From positions 1 through 48,631 of the IMG/VR virus record IMGVR_UViG_3300032116_000324: DNA of 48,631 nt. The stretch is one strand, 5' to 3'. Positions 25,966 to 33,473 of this stretch are shown in pieces. The notes under the pieces were generated by a model. It worked only from the letters and a program-made list of their open reading frames with translations. It searched no databases and was not told the DNA's origin. The stretch is from a virus. The position numbers and the translations under genes were made by a program. Numbering within the stretch: the stretch's first letter is position 1; every line of letters begins with the position of its first letter.

Positions 25966-26293
25966 ATTTCAATCCATCTGAACTTAGAATGTACCATCCA
26001 CCACCACAAAAGGCAAGTTCAACACAAGCACCTTTTTCAATTAAAAGTTCATGATATTCATCATCAATCATTCCCATAATTGGTTGAATAAGAACTTTTG
26101 TTAAAGCCTTTATAACGGTTCTATCTGTTGTTGTGTGATCTAAATTTATAGTACAATAATCAACGTTCTTAACAACAATTATCCCTTCTCCTTTAGTTCT
26201 GAAAATTGAGTCGGATACAATCGCACTTTCAGATGAGTTGATGATTGATCCATTGATTACTCTTTGTGATGGTGTGTTTCTTAATACTGCCAT
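25958..26293 (-). CDS. Small virion-associated protein
   Basis: 111 residues. A beta-rich protein whose C-terminus (VELAFCGGGWYILSSDGLK) has the 'WYI.SSDGlK' ending seen in small structural proteins of large phages. There are no catalytic motifs. It is the last gene of the minus-strand operon, 3 bases after the neck-like gene, and its end overlaps the polymerase gene end by 8 bases (convergent, with no obvious terminator between). The role is inferred from context. Confidence 0.5.
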   Translation of the reverse strand: MAVLRNTPSQRVINGSIINSSESAIVSDSIFRTKGEGIIVVKNVDYCTINLDHTTTDRTVIKALTKVLIQPIMGMIDDEYHELLIEKGACVELAFCGGGWYILSSDGLKFS

Positions 26294-26296
26294 AAA

Positions 26297-27409
26297 TTAA
26301 ATAACGTATATTTGTCTTGGGAAAGCTCTAAACTTCAAGGATTTGTTTAAGTTTTCTGCGGTAAGGGCTTGTTTTTCCATCATTTTTTCAGGTCTCATTC
26401 TTTCAAGACGTTGTTTAAGTTCTTCTTCTAATTTTGCTCTTTCATCTTTTCCCTCAGTCAATAAACTTGTGTAATCCATAGTAAGTTCACTATCAGGAGT
26501 TTTCAGATTTCCGCTGTATTTACCTCTAACTCTACCAAGTGTTTCTTTACAAAGTCCGATAAACCATCTTCTAACCCATTGTTGTGCCGGATTATTTAAG
26601 TCATCCCAAGCAATTTCATCAATCGGAACGTCTGAAGGAAGTTTGACAATATCGGGATTATTTTTGAGACAATTATCTCTATCTTTACCTTCGGTATCGT
26701 AATACCAATACCAAACTCTACCGTTGGTGAAATTTGAATTTCCGAAATCAAATTTACCTCCGGGTGTGTTCATTAAATGAATCATTTTTTTTCCATCAGG
26801 AAGTGCGGTTACTCTATATGTTAATTCAGATGCGATAATTCTTCTTTGTATATTAATTTCTTGCATTCTCAATAACATGTCAAATGCCGGCATTAAAAAA
26901 TAAGATCCACTATATCCTAGTTGTGAATAACCTCCCGGTCCTCCTAGTCCTGGTCCACCCATCACACCAAATGACCAAGGATCAAATAGAATATTAGTTA
27001 ACTCCGCCGGTGTGAACCATAATAGTTCATTTAATTCTCTACCGGCGGGAATTTCATATAATTGTTGGTTTTTCTGTAACTGAATGAAATCTTTTTTCAA
27101 AACCCAATCCCCACCCGTCTGTAATCCAACTATTTTTGAATATGCATAGGTGTATCTTGTTTCATAATCAATACTTCTAGTTACAAAAGCTCTTGTGAGA
27201 GATTGTTCATCTAAATTAAGATTTTGAAGTGCAGCCCATTGTGATTCTATAAGCCAATCTTGGATGTATTGCGAATAATCTCCTATTGAAAGTTCAAGAA
27301 GGGAATCTAACATTTCATCTTCTAGCTCAACACTTCTAAGAGGGGCACCTAATAAGTGTCTAACTCTTGTGAATAACTTGGTTCTCTGTGGTTCGGATAT
27401 TATTGCCAT
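26297..27409 (-). CDS. Neck/head-tail adaptor-like structural protein
   Basis: 370 residues. The N-terminus RVRHLLGAPLRSVELEDEML fits the 'r.LGaP...vEl.deql' helix of T4-like head-completion (gp13-type) adaptors. A Gly-rich loop (GGPGLGGPGG, about 152-161) and a beta part follow, then QQWVRRWFIGLCKETLGRVR, a helical segment also typical of these adaptors, and a charged coiled end (LEEELKQRLERMRPEKMMEK). This is tentative neck protein status by pattern only. A TATTTAT box (minus strand) lies 14 bases upstream, inside the end of the preceding gene. Confidence 0.5.
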   Translation of the reverse strand: MAIISEPQRTKLFTRVRHLLGAPLRSVELEDEMLDSLLELSIGDYSQYIQDWLIESQWAALQNLNLDEQSLTRAFVTRSIDYETRYTYAYSKIVGLQTGGDWVLKKDFIQLQKNQQLYEIPAGRELNELLWFTPAELTNILFDPWSFGVMGGPGLGGPGGYSQLGYSGSYFLMPAFDMLLRMQEINIQRRIIASELTYRVTALPDGKKMIHLMNTPGGKFDFGNSNFTNGRVWYWYYDTEGKDRDNCLKNNPDIVKLPSDVPIDEIAWDDLNNPAQQWVRRWFIGLCKETLGRVRGKYSGNLKTPDSELTMDYTSLLTEGKDERAKLEEELKQRLERMRPEKMMEKQALTAENLNKSLKFRAFPRQIYVI

Positions 27410-27421
27410 ATTTTATGTTTA

Positions 27422-29032
27422 CTATAAATATTGAGAACAATCAAGTAATTCAATACTTGAGTCCCCAGTTAGTTCTTTTATTATATCCTTCTCTTTAAAT
27501 GTTGCAGTGCTTGACGTATGAGATATCAAATTATTATCTATTACGTAGACTTTCATACTTGCAACATTAACAAACACAAAAACATCAACAGAATATTTCT
27601 TCATCAAAGATATTCCATCAATTTTTATTAATTTTTCATCCCCTGAGATGTATGTTAAAGATTTATAAGGTTTTATTTGTGCGGTCCATGTTTCTCCGTT
27701 ATCAAGAAAAATGGCGGCGTCAACCCCGGCAAGCATATCTGTTCTCAATCCTCCACCAGCTTTTATTTTACATTCAGCAATGTCCCACATTTTGTTGATA
27801 ATTTTCATAGCCGCATCTTCATTTCTTTTACCGAAACAATCATTTCTTTTTAGTGTCTTTTCTACTTTTTGAAATGTTTTGGAAGTTGCCAAATTGAAGA
27901 TCCTATCTTTTAGTTCAATCATTATATCAAAAAATCTATCCAATTCGACTAAATTATTTTTAACATCATCATTGAATATTATGACAGGTTCTCCACTATT
28001 TTTGAGATAAGTGTTAATATCATTATGTAGAATACAAAAAGCCGAATATGAAGATGTAAGATTATTTAAGAGAGATCTTTCATTTGTTGCAGTATAAACC
28101 CCTTCCATATGTCCTTGAAATAACTCATTATCCGCTTTCCAAGAGCCCGGATATAATATTTTTAGAAGTTTTTTCCATCTGTCAACAAATTTTTGTTTGA
28201 ATGTCCAAACTGAAAGTAAATCTTTATATTGTTGTTGTTGTTCGTGGGAGCAAAAAGACACAGCTTTTTCTAATCCCTCGTTTATAAGAGTTTTCAAATT
28301 TAGTTTTTTTAATAGTGATTGTTCTTGTAATACTGTGTTCGTTTTCATGTCGTATAACTTTTCTACGAATTCCCAATTTACGACACTCCAAAAATTTTTA
28401 ATATATTCATCTCTTTTATTTTGATATTTCAAGTAAAAAGCGTGTTCCCAAAGATCTAACCCCAAAATTGGAAATCCTTTTCTTTTTGATATGTTCATCA
28501 GAGGATTATCCTGATTTGGCGTTGAAACAACACGAAGTTTGCCTCCTTTAGTTAGTATTAACCAAACCCATCCGGAACCAAACCTTTTTTTTGCAATATC
28601 TTCAAATTTTCTTTTGAATTCAGCAAAACTACCGAAATCTTTTTTAATTTTATCAAAAATTTTTTTTGAGGGTTTTTGTTCAGTAGGAGACAACATTTTC
28701 CAAAACAAAGCGTGATTATAAGCTCCTCCCGCATTGTTTCTTATTGTTGTGTTGAATTTAGATATTCTTTTAACAATTTGTTCTAAATCTAAATCACCAT
28801 AATCTCTTTTTTGTAGTGCGTCATTTAACTTGTCTACATAACCCTTGTAGTGTTTGTTATAGTGAAAGTCCATAGTTTTTGCATCTATGAACCTTTTAAG
28901 AGCGGATAAAGAATAGGGTAATTTATCTATTCCTATTTTTTTCATCTCCATTAAGAGATAAGATTTTTCTTCTACCGGACCTTCAGATATTAACTTTTTA
29001 ATTTGTAATATTTTTTCATTGATACTTTGCAT
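27422..29032 (-). CDS. Mn-type superoxide dismutase fused to PD-(D/E)XK-like domain
   Basis: 536 residues. Residues 37-228 are a complete Fe/Mn superoxide dismutase: metal ligands H57 (FHYNKHYKGYV), H107 (NNAGGAYNHALFW), D193 and H197 (GLDLWEHAFYLKY), with gateway residues H61 and Y65. Q174 (NQDNPLM) and the GG before the second ligand are Mn-type signatures. Residues 240-400 are helical and unassigned. Residues 400-470 look like a PD-(D/E)XK nuclease core: GKRNEDA (E405), GVDAAIFLD (D438) and AQIKP (Q452-x-K454). (I/L)xE motifs occur at residue 17 (LISE-G) and at 252 (LINE-G) between the two parts, like T4 prohead-protease sites. It would detoxify superoxide; the nuclease role is inferred. 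Confidence 0.8.
   Translation of the reverse strand: MQSINEKILQIKKLISEGPVEEKSYLLMEMKKIGIDKLPYSLSALKRFIDAKTMDFHYNKHYKGYVDKLNDALQKRDYGDLDLEQIVKRISKFNTTIRNNAGGAYNHALFWKMLSPTEQKPSKKIFDKIKKDFGSFAEFKRKFEDIAKKRFGSGWVWLILTKGGKLRVVSTPNQDNPLMNISKRKGFPILGLDLWEHAFYLKYQNKRDEYIKNFWSVVNWEFVEKLYDMKTNTVLQEQSLLKKLNLKTLINEGLEKAVSFCSHEQQQQYKDLLSVWTFKQKFVDRWKKLLKILYPGSWKADNELFQGHMEGVYTATNERSLLNNLTSSYSAFCILHNDINTYLKNSGEPVIIFNDDVKNNLVELDRFFDIMIELKDRIFNLATSKTFQKVEKTLKRNDCFGKRNEDAAMKIINKMWDIAECKIKAGGGLRTDMLAGVDAAIFLDNGETWTAQIKPYKSLTYISGDEKLIKIDGISLMKKYSVDVFVFVNVASMKVYVIDNNLISHTSSTATFKEKDIIKELTGDSSIELLDCSQYL
27424..27430 (-). promoter_or_regulatory. TATTTAT box (minus strand)
   Basis: ATAAATA on the + strand reads TATTTAT on the coding strand, 14 bases before the start of the neck-like gene. 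It overlaps the last codons of the SOD fusion gene. Confidence 0.4.
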
Positions 29033-29036
29033 ATCA

Positions 29037-29043
29037 ATAAATA
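29037..29043 (-). promoter_or_regulatory. TATTTAT box (minus strand) at the SOD start
   Basis: ATAAATA on + reads TATTTAT on the coding strand, 4 bases before the SOD start codon and filling the gap after the helicase stop. Confidence 0.35.
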
Positions 29044-30804
29044 TTACGATCTATTGTTAATTAAATTCATAACTTCTTCTACGAAATCTCCCTTATCCAT
29101 ATTATCACCCATTACAGTTTCAAATATGTTTTTCTTTTTCATTAACATGTCGTAGATGATACCTTCTATTGTATTTTCAAATATGGGATAATAAACCGAC
29201 ACATTTGATTTTTGTCCGTATCTGTAAGCCCTATCTTCTGCCTGACTATGATCCGATGGAACGAATGATAAGTCATTCATTATAACCGCTTCAGAAGAAG
29301 TTAATGTAATACCAACACCCGCAGCTTTGATGTTTCCAACAAACACTTGTATCTTATCATTCTCTTGGAATTGATCAACTGCATTTTGCCTTTCCACTTT
29401 AGACGATGACCCATCAAGACCAACCGCCTTTTTACCGAAGTGATCTAGTAAAGTTTTAAGAGTATTGGTGAAGTTTGTGAATATAATAACTTTCTTCCCT
29501 TGTTCAATAATGTTCTCCGCAAGTTCAATTGTAGATGAAACTTTTTCTTCAGCAATCACTTGTCTAATTTTCATCAGTTTTGAAAACTGAACTGTCAGAG
29601 ATGAAGATTCTTCAGGGTTTTTTTCATACCAATTATAATAATCACCCATCAGACCCTCATATAGTTTGGATCTTAATCTCAAATAAACGGGGGTGATAAT
29701 CTTATCAGGAAGATCCAATACTTCAGTTTTCAATCTTCTTAATACTTGTTTTGAAGTTCTGTCTCTTAACTCTTCCAAGTTAGAAGCACCATTTGTATTC
29801 CAAATTTTTCTATTACCTCCAACCCTAAACTGATATCCCTCACAGTATCTTATGACATAAGCCATCCAATTTTGTGCGACAGGGGATTCAATAAGGTTTA
29901 GTAAGTTAAAATAGTTGATTGGACGGGAAGTCATAGGAGTCCCGGTCAATAACCATAACCTGTTAGCTTTTTTTGCAAAAGAATTAACAAGTTTGGTTCT
30001 TTGAGCTTGGGTATTCTGAAGGTAATGTGCTTCGTCAATAATAATCAAATCAAAGTTTGATTTATAAATCAGCGAGTTTTCTTTGTCTTTGGTATCATAA
30101 AAGTTTTTAATGATATCGTAATTAATAATAACAAAGTCGTGTTCAGTTGAGAAGTTTTTACCTTCAGAGATATAAACACTTCTATCACTATAATTTGAAA
30201 TTTCCCTTTGCCAGTTAATCTTAAGAGATGCGGGACAAATAATTAAAATCTTTTTTGCCCCGGTTTCAAGAGCGGCAATAATTGTGGATGTGGTCTTACC
30301 CAATCCCATATCATCCGCCAAGATAAATCTTTTACTACCAACCAATTTCTCAATTGCTTCTTTCTGATGTGATAAAGGAGGTCTATGATCATACTTTGAA
30401 TAATCAATATCTACCTTTTCTATTGTGTGAGTTTTAATTAATGCCGACTTTGGTAACCAAAATTCGTGGTTAGTTTCACCGGAAAAGAACTTACCCCAAA
30501 TGTGGTATGCTTTTTCTTTTTCAACTAATAACTTCTCAACCCAAACCTGATCCGGAACCTTTGTATATAACTTTTCATCAGATATTTTATTTGCAAAATA
30601 TGGATCAAGATCAACCCATTTTTTTGCAACCTTTGGTTTTGTGTCGTGAAAAGTTAATATGTATTCAGATTGAGATCGGGTAGGATAAAACTTTTTATTA
30701 ATACTTTGTTGGTGTTGGATCTTTAGGATATAGTTATTTGAACCTGAATATGTCTCAAGCATTTCAAGCGCCTTTCTCTCAATTAAATGTGTTCCATTTT
30801 CCAA
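29044..30804 (-). CDS. SNF2-family DNA helicase/translocase
   Basis: 586 residues. Superfamily 2 motifs: PPLSHQKEAIEKL (Q-type region), Walker A DDMGLGKT (164-171), PASLKINWQREI, DEAH (257-260), LLTGTPMTSRP, then KVIIFTNF, GVGITLTSSEAVIM and QAEDRAYRYGQ in the second RecA domain. This is the SMARCAL1/annealing-helicase type, used by phages for recombination or fork remodelling. The start is TTG at 30804: an in-frame TAA lies 9 bases upstream, and the next in-frame ATG is at residue 15. It heads the minus-strand operon, divergent from the neck-like gene at 30851. Confidence 0.9.
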   Translation of the reverse strand: MENGTHLIERKALEMLETYSGSNNYILKIQHQQSINKKFYPTRSQSEYILTFHDTKPKVAKKWVDLDPYFANKISDEKLYTKVPDQVWVEKLLVEKEKAYHIWGKFFSGETNHEFWLPKSALIKTHTIEKVDIDYSKYDHRPPLSHQKEAIEKLVGSKRFILADDMGLGKTTSTIIAALETGAKKILIICPASLKINWQREISNYSDRSVYISEGKNFSTEHDFVIINYDIIKNFYDTKDKENSLIYKSNFDLIIIDEAHYLQNTQAQRTKLVNSFAKKANRLWLLTGTPMTSRPINYFNLLNLIESPVAQNWMAYVIRYCEGYQFRVGGNRKIWNTNGASNLEELRDRTSKQVLRRLKTEVLDLPDKIITPVYLRLRSKLYEGLMGDYYNWYEKNPEESSSLTVQFSKLMKIRQVIAEEKVSSTIELAENIIEQGKKVIIFTNFTNTLKTLLDHFGKKAVGLDGSSSKVERQNAVDQFQENDKIQVFVGNIKAAGVGITLTSSEAVIMNDLSFVPSDHSQAEDRAYRYGQKSNVSVYYPIFENTIEGIIYDMLMKKKNIFETVMGDNMDKGDFVEEVMNLINNRS

Positions 30805-30818
30805 AAAAACTTTTTATA

Positions 30819-30849
30819 TAAAGATAATAAAAATAAAGATATTTATCAA
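30819..30849 (-). promoter_or_regulatory. Possible sigma-type promoter for helicase
   Basis: On the minus strand, TTG (30847-30849) is followed after 20 bases by TATCTTTA (30819-30826), one base off the TAnnTTTG consensus. It would serve the minus-strand operon and overlaps the TATTTAT box of the divergent gene. Confidence 0.35.
30840..30846 (+). promoter_or_regulatory. TATTTAT box, candidate late promoter
   Basis: Four bases before ATG 30851, in the 46-base divergent region. Confidence 0.35.
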
Positions 30850-30850
30850 T

Positions 30851-31366
30851 ATGGAAAAAAAGGTTCCCATAACACGACTTGGTAAGTTTTTCGGTGCCGA
30901 AGATTATTCTTTGGATATTGAAATGGGTAGTGAATGGTTGGAAGGTGACATGAACTTCACTTGCGTGTTATATAAGGTTGATAGATATAAAACCAAAACA
31001 GATGATGTTTATGGTGAAACATTGACTGATGGTGTTAAGTATATGGCACCTGTTGAATTCAAAGCTTATATTCAAGTATCCGCACCTGAGAATAAAATGA
31101 TAGGTAATAAAACTAATTTAAGCCAAGTTGAGCCAGGAAATATTAAAATTTCTGTTTATCAAAAACATTTAGATGAACTTGGTATTGATATTGATCAAGG
31201 TGATTATATCGGATATTATGAAACTGAAACAAGGGTTAGATATTATGTTGTCGCAAATGACGGAAGGGTTGTTTCAGATAATAAACATACTTATGCAGGT
31301 TACAAACCTTTTTACAAAACTATTATTGCAACACCTGTTAGTCAAAATGAATTTAGAGGGTTATGA
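30851..31366 (+). CDS. Neck/head-tail joining-like structural protein
   Basis: 171 residues. It contains FFGAEDYSLDIEMGSEWLEG, VDRYKTKTDDVYGET, whose 'DDvYGE' string is characteristic of T4-like neck (gp14-type) proteins, and near the end VRYYVVANDGRVVSDN. It is first in a + strand operon that continues with an 80-residue protein, the endolysin and the gp15-like tail terminator, the place where T4-like phages keep neck genes. The next gene overlaps by ATGA. The assignment is by short motif and position. Confidence 0.5.
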   Translation: MEKKVPITRLGKFFGAEDYSLDIEMGSEWLEGDMNFTCVLYKVDRYKTKTDDVYGETLTDGVKYMAPVEFKAYIQVSAPENKMIGNKTNLSQVEPGNIKISVYQKHLDELGIDIDQGDYIGYYETETRVRYYVVANDGRVVSDNKHTYAGYKPFYKTIIATPVSQNEFRGL

Positions 31367-31605
31367 GAATAAAATTAACTGAATCACAATATTATAGAAT
31401 TCTAAAGGAACAAGGGATTACCCAAACTCCACAAGAACAACTTGATAAGTTTGATTATGAAGAAGATAAAGTTAAATCTTCTTTCATGCCGAAGAAAAGT
31501 GTTAAAAAATGGTTAGAATATTTACAAAACAAATACCCGGATCTTACTTTTAGATTTCAATATGGTAATGATACATTAATTGCCCAAGCAAGAATAAAAA
31601 ACTAA
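31363..31605 (+). CDS. Small protein with prohead-protease-like N-terminus
   Basis: 80 residues. The N-terminus MRIKLTESQYYRILKEQG has two (I/L)xE strings (LTE at 5-7, LKE at 14-16), as in capsid-targeting peptides of T4-like internal proteins. The rest is charged (EEDKVKSSFMPKKSVKKWL) and ends in a short beta stretch (TFRFQYGNDTLIAQARI). No known domain. It is translationally coupled to the neck-like gene by an ATGA overlap and lies 5 bases before the endolysin gene. It may be an internal capsid protein, inferred from the motif only. Confidence 0.5.
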   Translation: MRIKLTESQYYRILKEQGITQTPQEQLDKFDYEEDKVKSSFMPKKSVKKWLEYLQNKYPDLTFRFQYGNDTLIAQARIKN

Positions 31606-31610
31606 AACAT

Positions 31611-32147
31611 ATGGAAGACAAAATCACGTTAGACAGGATTCAATTATTACATCCTGCAGTAAGAGAAGAAGTAAATTATATCTACAGGGCACAAATCGTT
31701 CCAGCACTAAACGGAAAGGCGATCTGTAGATTTGCTTACACCTTAAGAACATTTGCAGAACAAGACGCAATTTACGCACAAGGTAGAACAAGATTGTTTG
31801 ATGCAAATGGTAAAAGATTAGGTGTTGTAACCAAAGCTAAAGGAGGTCAATCAATTCATAATTATGGGTTGGCGTTAGACATTGTTTTAATTAAAGATAC
31901 CAATAATGACGGAAAATTTGATTCTGCAAGTTGGGAGGACAATATTGACTTTGATAAGGATGGTAAAGCTGATTGGATGGAAGTTGTTGAAATACTAAAA
32001 AGAAATAATTGGGTTTGGGGTGGAGATTGGAAATCTTTCAAAGATAAACCACACTTTGAAAAAACATTCGGACATACATGGAGAACTCTTTTACCAAAAT
32101 ACGAGGCAAAAGATTTTATACCCGGAACTAATTATGTAAAACTATAA
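31611..32147 (+). CDS. M15 peptidase endolysin (L-alanyl-D-glutamate/VanY type)
   Basis: 178 residues, the size of T5 endolysin. Zinc ligands H83 and D90 (SIHNYGLALDI) and H148 (KDKPHFE), with the acidic catalytic residue D145 just before, define peptidase family M15. It cuts peptide stems of host peptidoglycan for lysis. An inserted acidic stretch between the ligand motifs (DTNNDGKFD at 96, DFDKDGKAD at 113) looks like paired calcium-binding loops, and T5 endolysin is also calcium-regulated. There is no signal peptide, so release needs a holin that I do not see here. Unusually, it sits between neck and tail-terminator genes. Confidence 0.85.
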   Translation: MEDKITLDRIQLLHPAVREEVNYIYRAQIVPALNGKAICRFAYTLRTFAEQDAIYAQGRTRLFDANGKRLGVVTKAKGGQSIHNYGLALDIVLIKDTNNDGKFDSASWEDNIDFDKDGKADWMEVVEILKRNNWVWGGDWKSFKDKPHFEKTFGHTWRTLLPKYEAKDFIPGTNYVKL

Positions 32148-32149
32148 TA

Positions 32150-33187
32150 ATGGGATTCCCTAAAAAAATAAAAAAAGATATTACTTTAGGATATCAGAGA
32201 ACTCTATATCCGAGAAGAGTTGAGTTATTGGAAAAAATAAACGAAAAGGGAACTTTTCTTCCAAAATCAATTCTTCATGCTGATTTGGATAGGGGATTTT
32301 TGGACTTTGTGAAGGAAGATCTTAAACTTGTTGTTGATGGTAAAAAGGTTCCTAATGTTGATATTATAATCACCACTCAGAATTGGGCTCAATTTACTGA
32401 AACTTGGAATTTTCAAGATTTGGATAACAATATTTCACCTCCATTCATATCAGTTGTAAAAAGTCCGGAAATGAAATTTGGGGGTAATCCTGCAATATAC
32501 ACCATTCCCGTGAGAAAACAATTTTATTATGCGTCGGTTCCAAATTACGACGGCAACAGATTGAACGTAGATGTTTATAAAATTCCACAACCAATTCCGG
32601 TTGATTTAAAATTTTCTGTTAAAATCATTTGTAATAGAATGAGAGAATTAAATAGTTTTAACAAAGTTGTTTTACAAAAATTTTCATCCCGTCAAGCTTA
32701 CACACAAATTAAAGGACATTATATTCCAATAATATGGGATAATGTATCTGATGAATCAGTTATGGATTTGGAAAAAAGGAAATACTACATACAATCATAT
32801 GATTTCACAATGTTAGGGTTCCTAATGGATGAAGACGAATTTGAAATCAAACCAGCGGTTTCAAGAGTTTTACAATTATATGAAGTTTCAGGGGACAATA
32901 GAAAAAAGAAAAAGAGAAAACCATCAACTAACCCATCAACTTATAGTGTGGAAGTTTTGTTTTCTGAAACATCAAATGTAACTAATAAAAGATTTTTTGA
33001 TAAAGTAGATTTGTCTTTTGTAGATGGTGTAAACTATCAGTCATATGAGGTTTACATTAACGATGAATATTATGGGTCTAACTTATCAAAAATTCAAGTC
33101 AATAGTGAAGATTTGTTGAGGTTTGAAATAGTGAAATCTGTATCAAGTAATTCATCTAAACTTAACTTCACAGCCAATATAGTTTAG
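32150..33187 (+). CDS. Tail terminator/sheath stabiliser-like protein (gp15-like)
   Basis: 345 residues. Conserved stretches are IITTQNWAQFTETWNFQD, PPFISVVKSPE, IPVRKQFYYASVPNYDG, YKIPQPIPVDLKFSVKI, FSSRQAYTQIKGHYIPIIW and MLGFLMDEDEFEIKPAVSR. The pattern 'PvPvDl.fsvkI ... Pi ... vsDE....r.yyiq.y.ft..gfl' parallels T4 gp15-type tail terminators, and the gene lies just before the sheath gene as in T4-like maps. The C-terminal 95 residues follow a Lys-rich linker (NRKKKKRKPSTNPS) and look like an added beta domain. The 3' end overlaps the convergent RHH gene by 4 bases. Confidence 0.65.
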   Translation: MGFPKKIKKDITLGYQRTLYPRRVELLEKINEKGTFLPKSILHADLDRGFLDFVKEDLKLVVDGKKVPNVDIIITTQNWAQFTETWNFQDLDNNISPPFISVVKSPEMKFGGNPAIYTIPVRKQFYYASVPNYDGNRLNVDVYKIPQPIPVDLKFSVKIICNRMRELNSFNKVVLQKFSSRQAYTQIKGHYIPIIWDNVSDESVMDLEKRKYYIQSYDFTMLGFLMDEDEFEIKPAVSRVLQLYEVSGDNRKKKKRKPSTNPSTYSVEVLFSETSNVTNKRFFDKVDLSFVDGVNYQSYEVYINDEYYGSNLSKIQVNSEDLLRFEIVKSVSSNSSKLNFTANIV

Positions 33188-33345
33188 GATTCACCATAGA
33201 TATCCTTCTTTTCTTTACACTTTTCAAAAATTAAATTTTCTAAAAATTTGTAAATTTTAATTCCTTTTTTTTCACAATATTTTTTGAGAACCTCGTGTGA
33301 TTCTATTGATATCTTAATATTCTTTATTTTTTTGTTTTCTGACAT
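33184..33345 (-). CDS. Ribbon-helix-helix DNA-binding protein
   Basis: 53 residues from ATG at 33345 (minus strand) to TAA at 33186-33184. The sequence shows a basic arm with NIKISIESHEVLKKY, the beta strand and first helix, then KKGIKIYKFLENLIFEKCK, the turn and second helix. This is the usual Arc/MetJ-type ribbon-helix-helix layout. It is a probable dimeric repressor. It is the only minus-strand gene within the + strand tail operon, convergent with the gp15-like gene and divergent from the sheath gene, so it may control sheath transcription or its own. A likely operator lies just upstream. Confidence 0.65.
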   Translation of the reverse strand: MSENKKIKNIKISIESHEVLKKYCEKKGIKIYKFLENLIFEKCKEKKDIYGES

Positions 33346-33355
33346 AACTATGACA

Positions 33356-33384
33356 GGCAGAAAAAAGGTAGAAAATAATCTGCC
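33356..33384. promoter_or_regulatory. Inverted repeat, possible RHH operator
   Basis: GGCAGA (33356-33361) and TCTGCC (33379-33384) are exact inverted copies separated by 17 bases, in the 128-base divergent gap between the RHH and sheath genes. Confidence 0.4.
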
Positions 33385-33389
33385 AACTT

Positions 33390-33396
33390 ATAAATA
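33390..33396 (-). promoter_or_regulatory. TATTTAT box (minus strand)
   Basis: Reads TATTTAT towards the RHH gene, 44 bases before its start. The spacing is longer than for other copies, so the assignment is weak. Confidence 0.25.
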
Positions 33397-33433
33397 TCTT
33401 TTGAAAAGTAAAGTTTTTTGCTAAAAAAAGAAA

Positions 33434-33440
33434 TATTTAT
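33434..33440 (+). promoter_or_regulatory. TATTTAT box, candidate late promoter for sheath
   Basis: It lies 33 bases before the sheath ATG, in a very A/T-rich leader. Confidence 0.45.
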
Positions 33441-33473
33441 GATTAAATAAATAAATCTAAAATTTTTTTTTAA

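Noticed and set aside
33188-33473. Gene-free gap before the sheath gene
   Set aside because: The gap actually holds a 53-residue minus-strand RHH gene at 33184-33345 plus a regulatory region.
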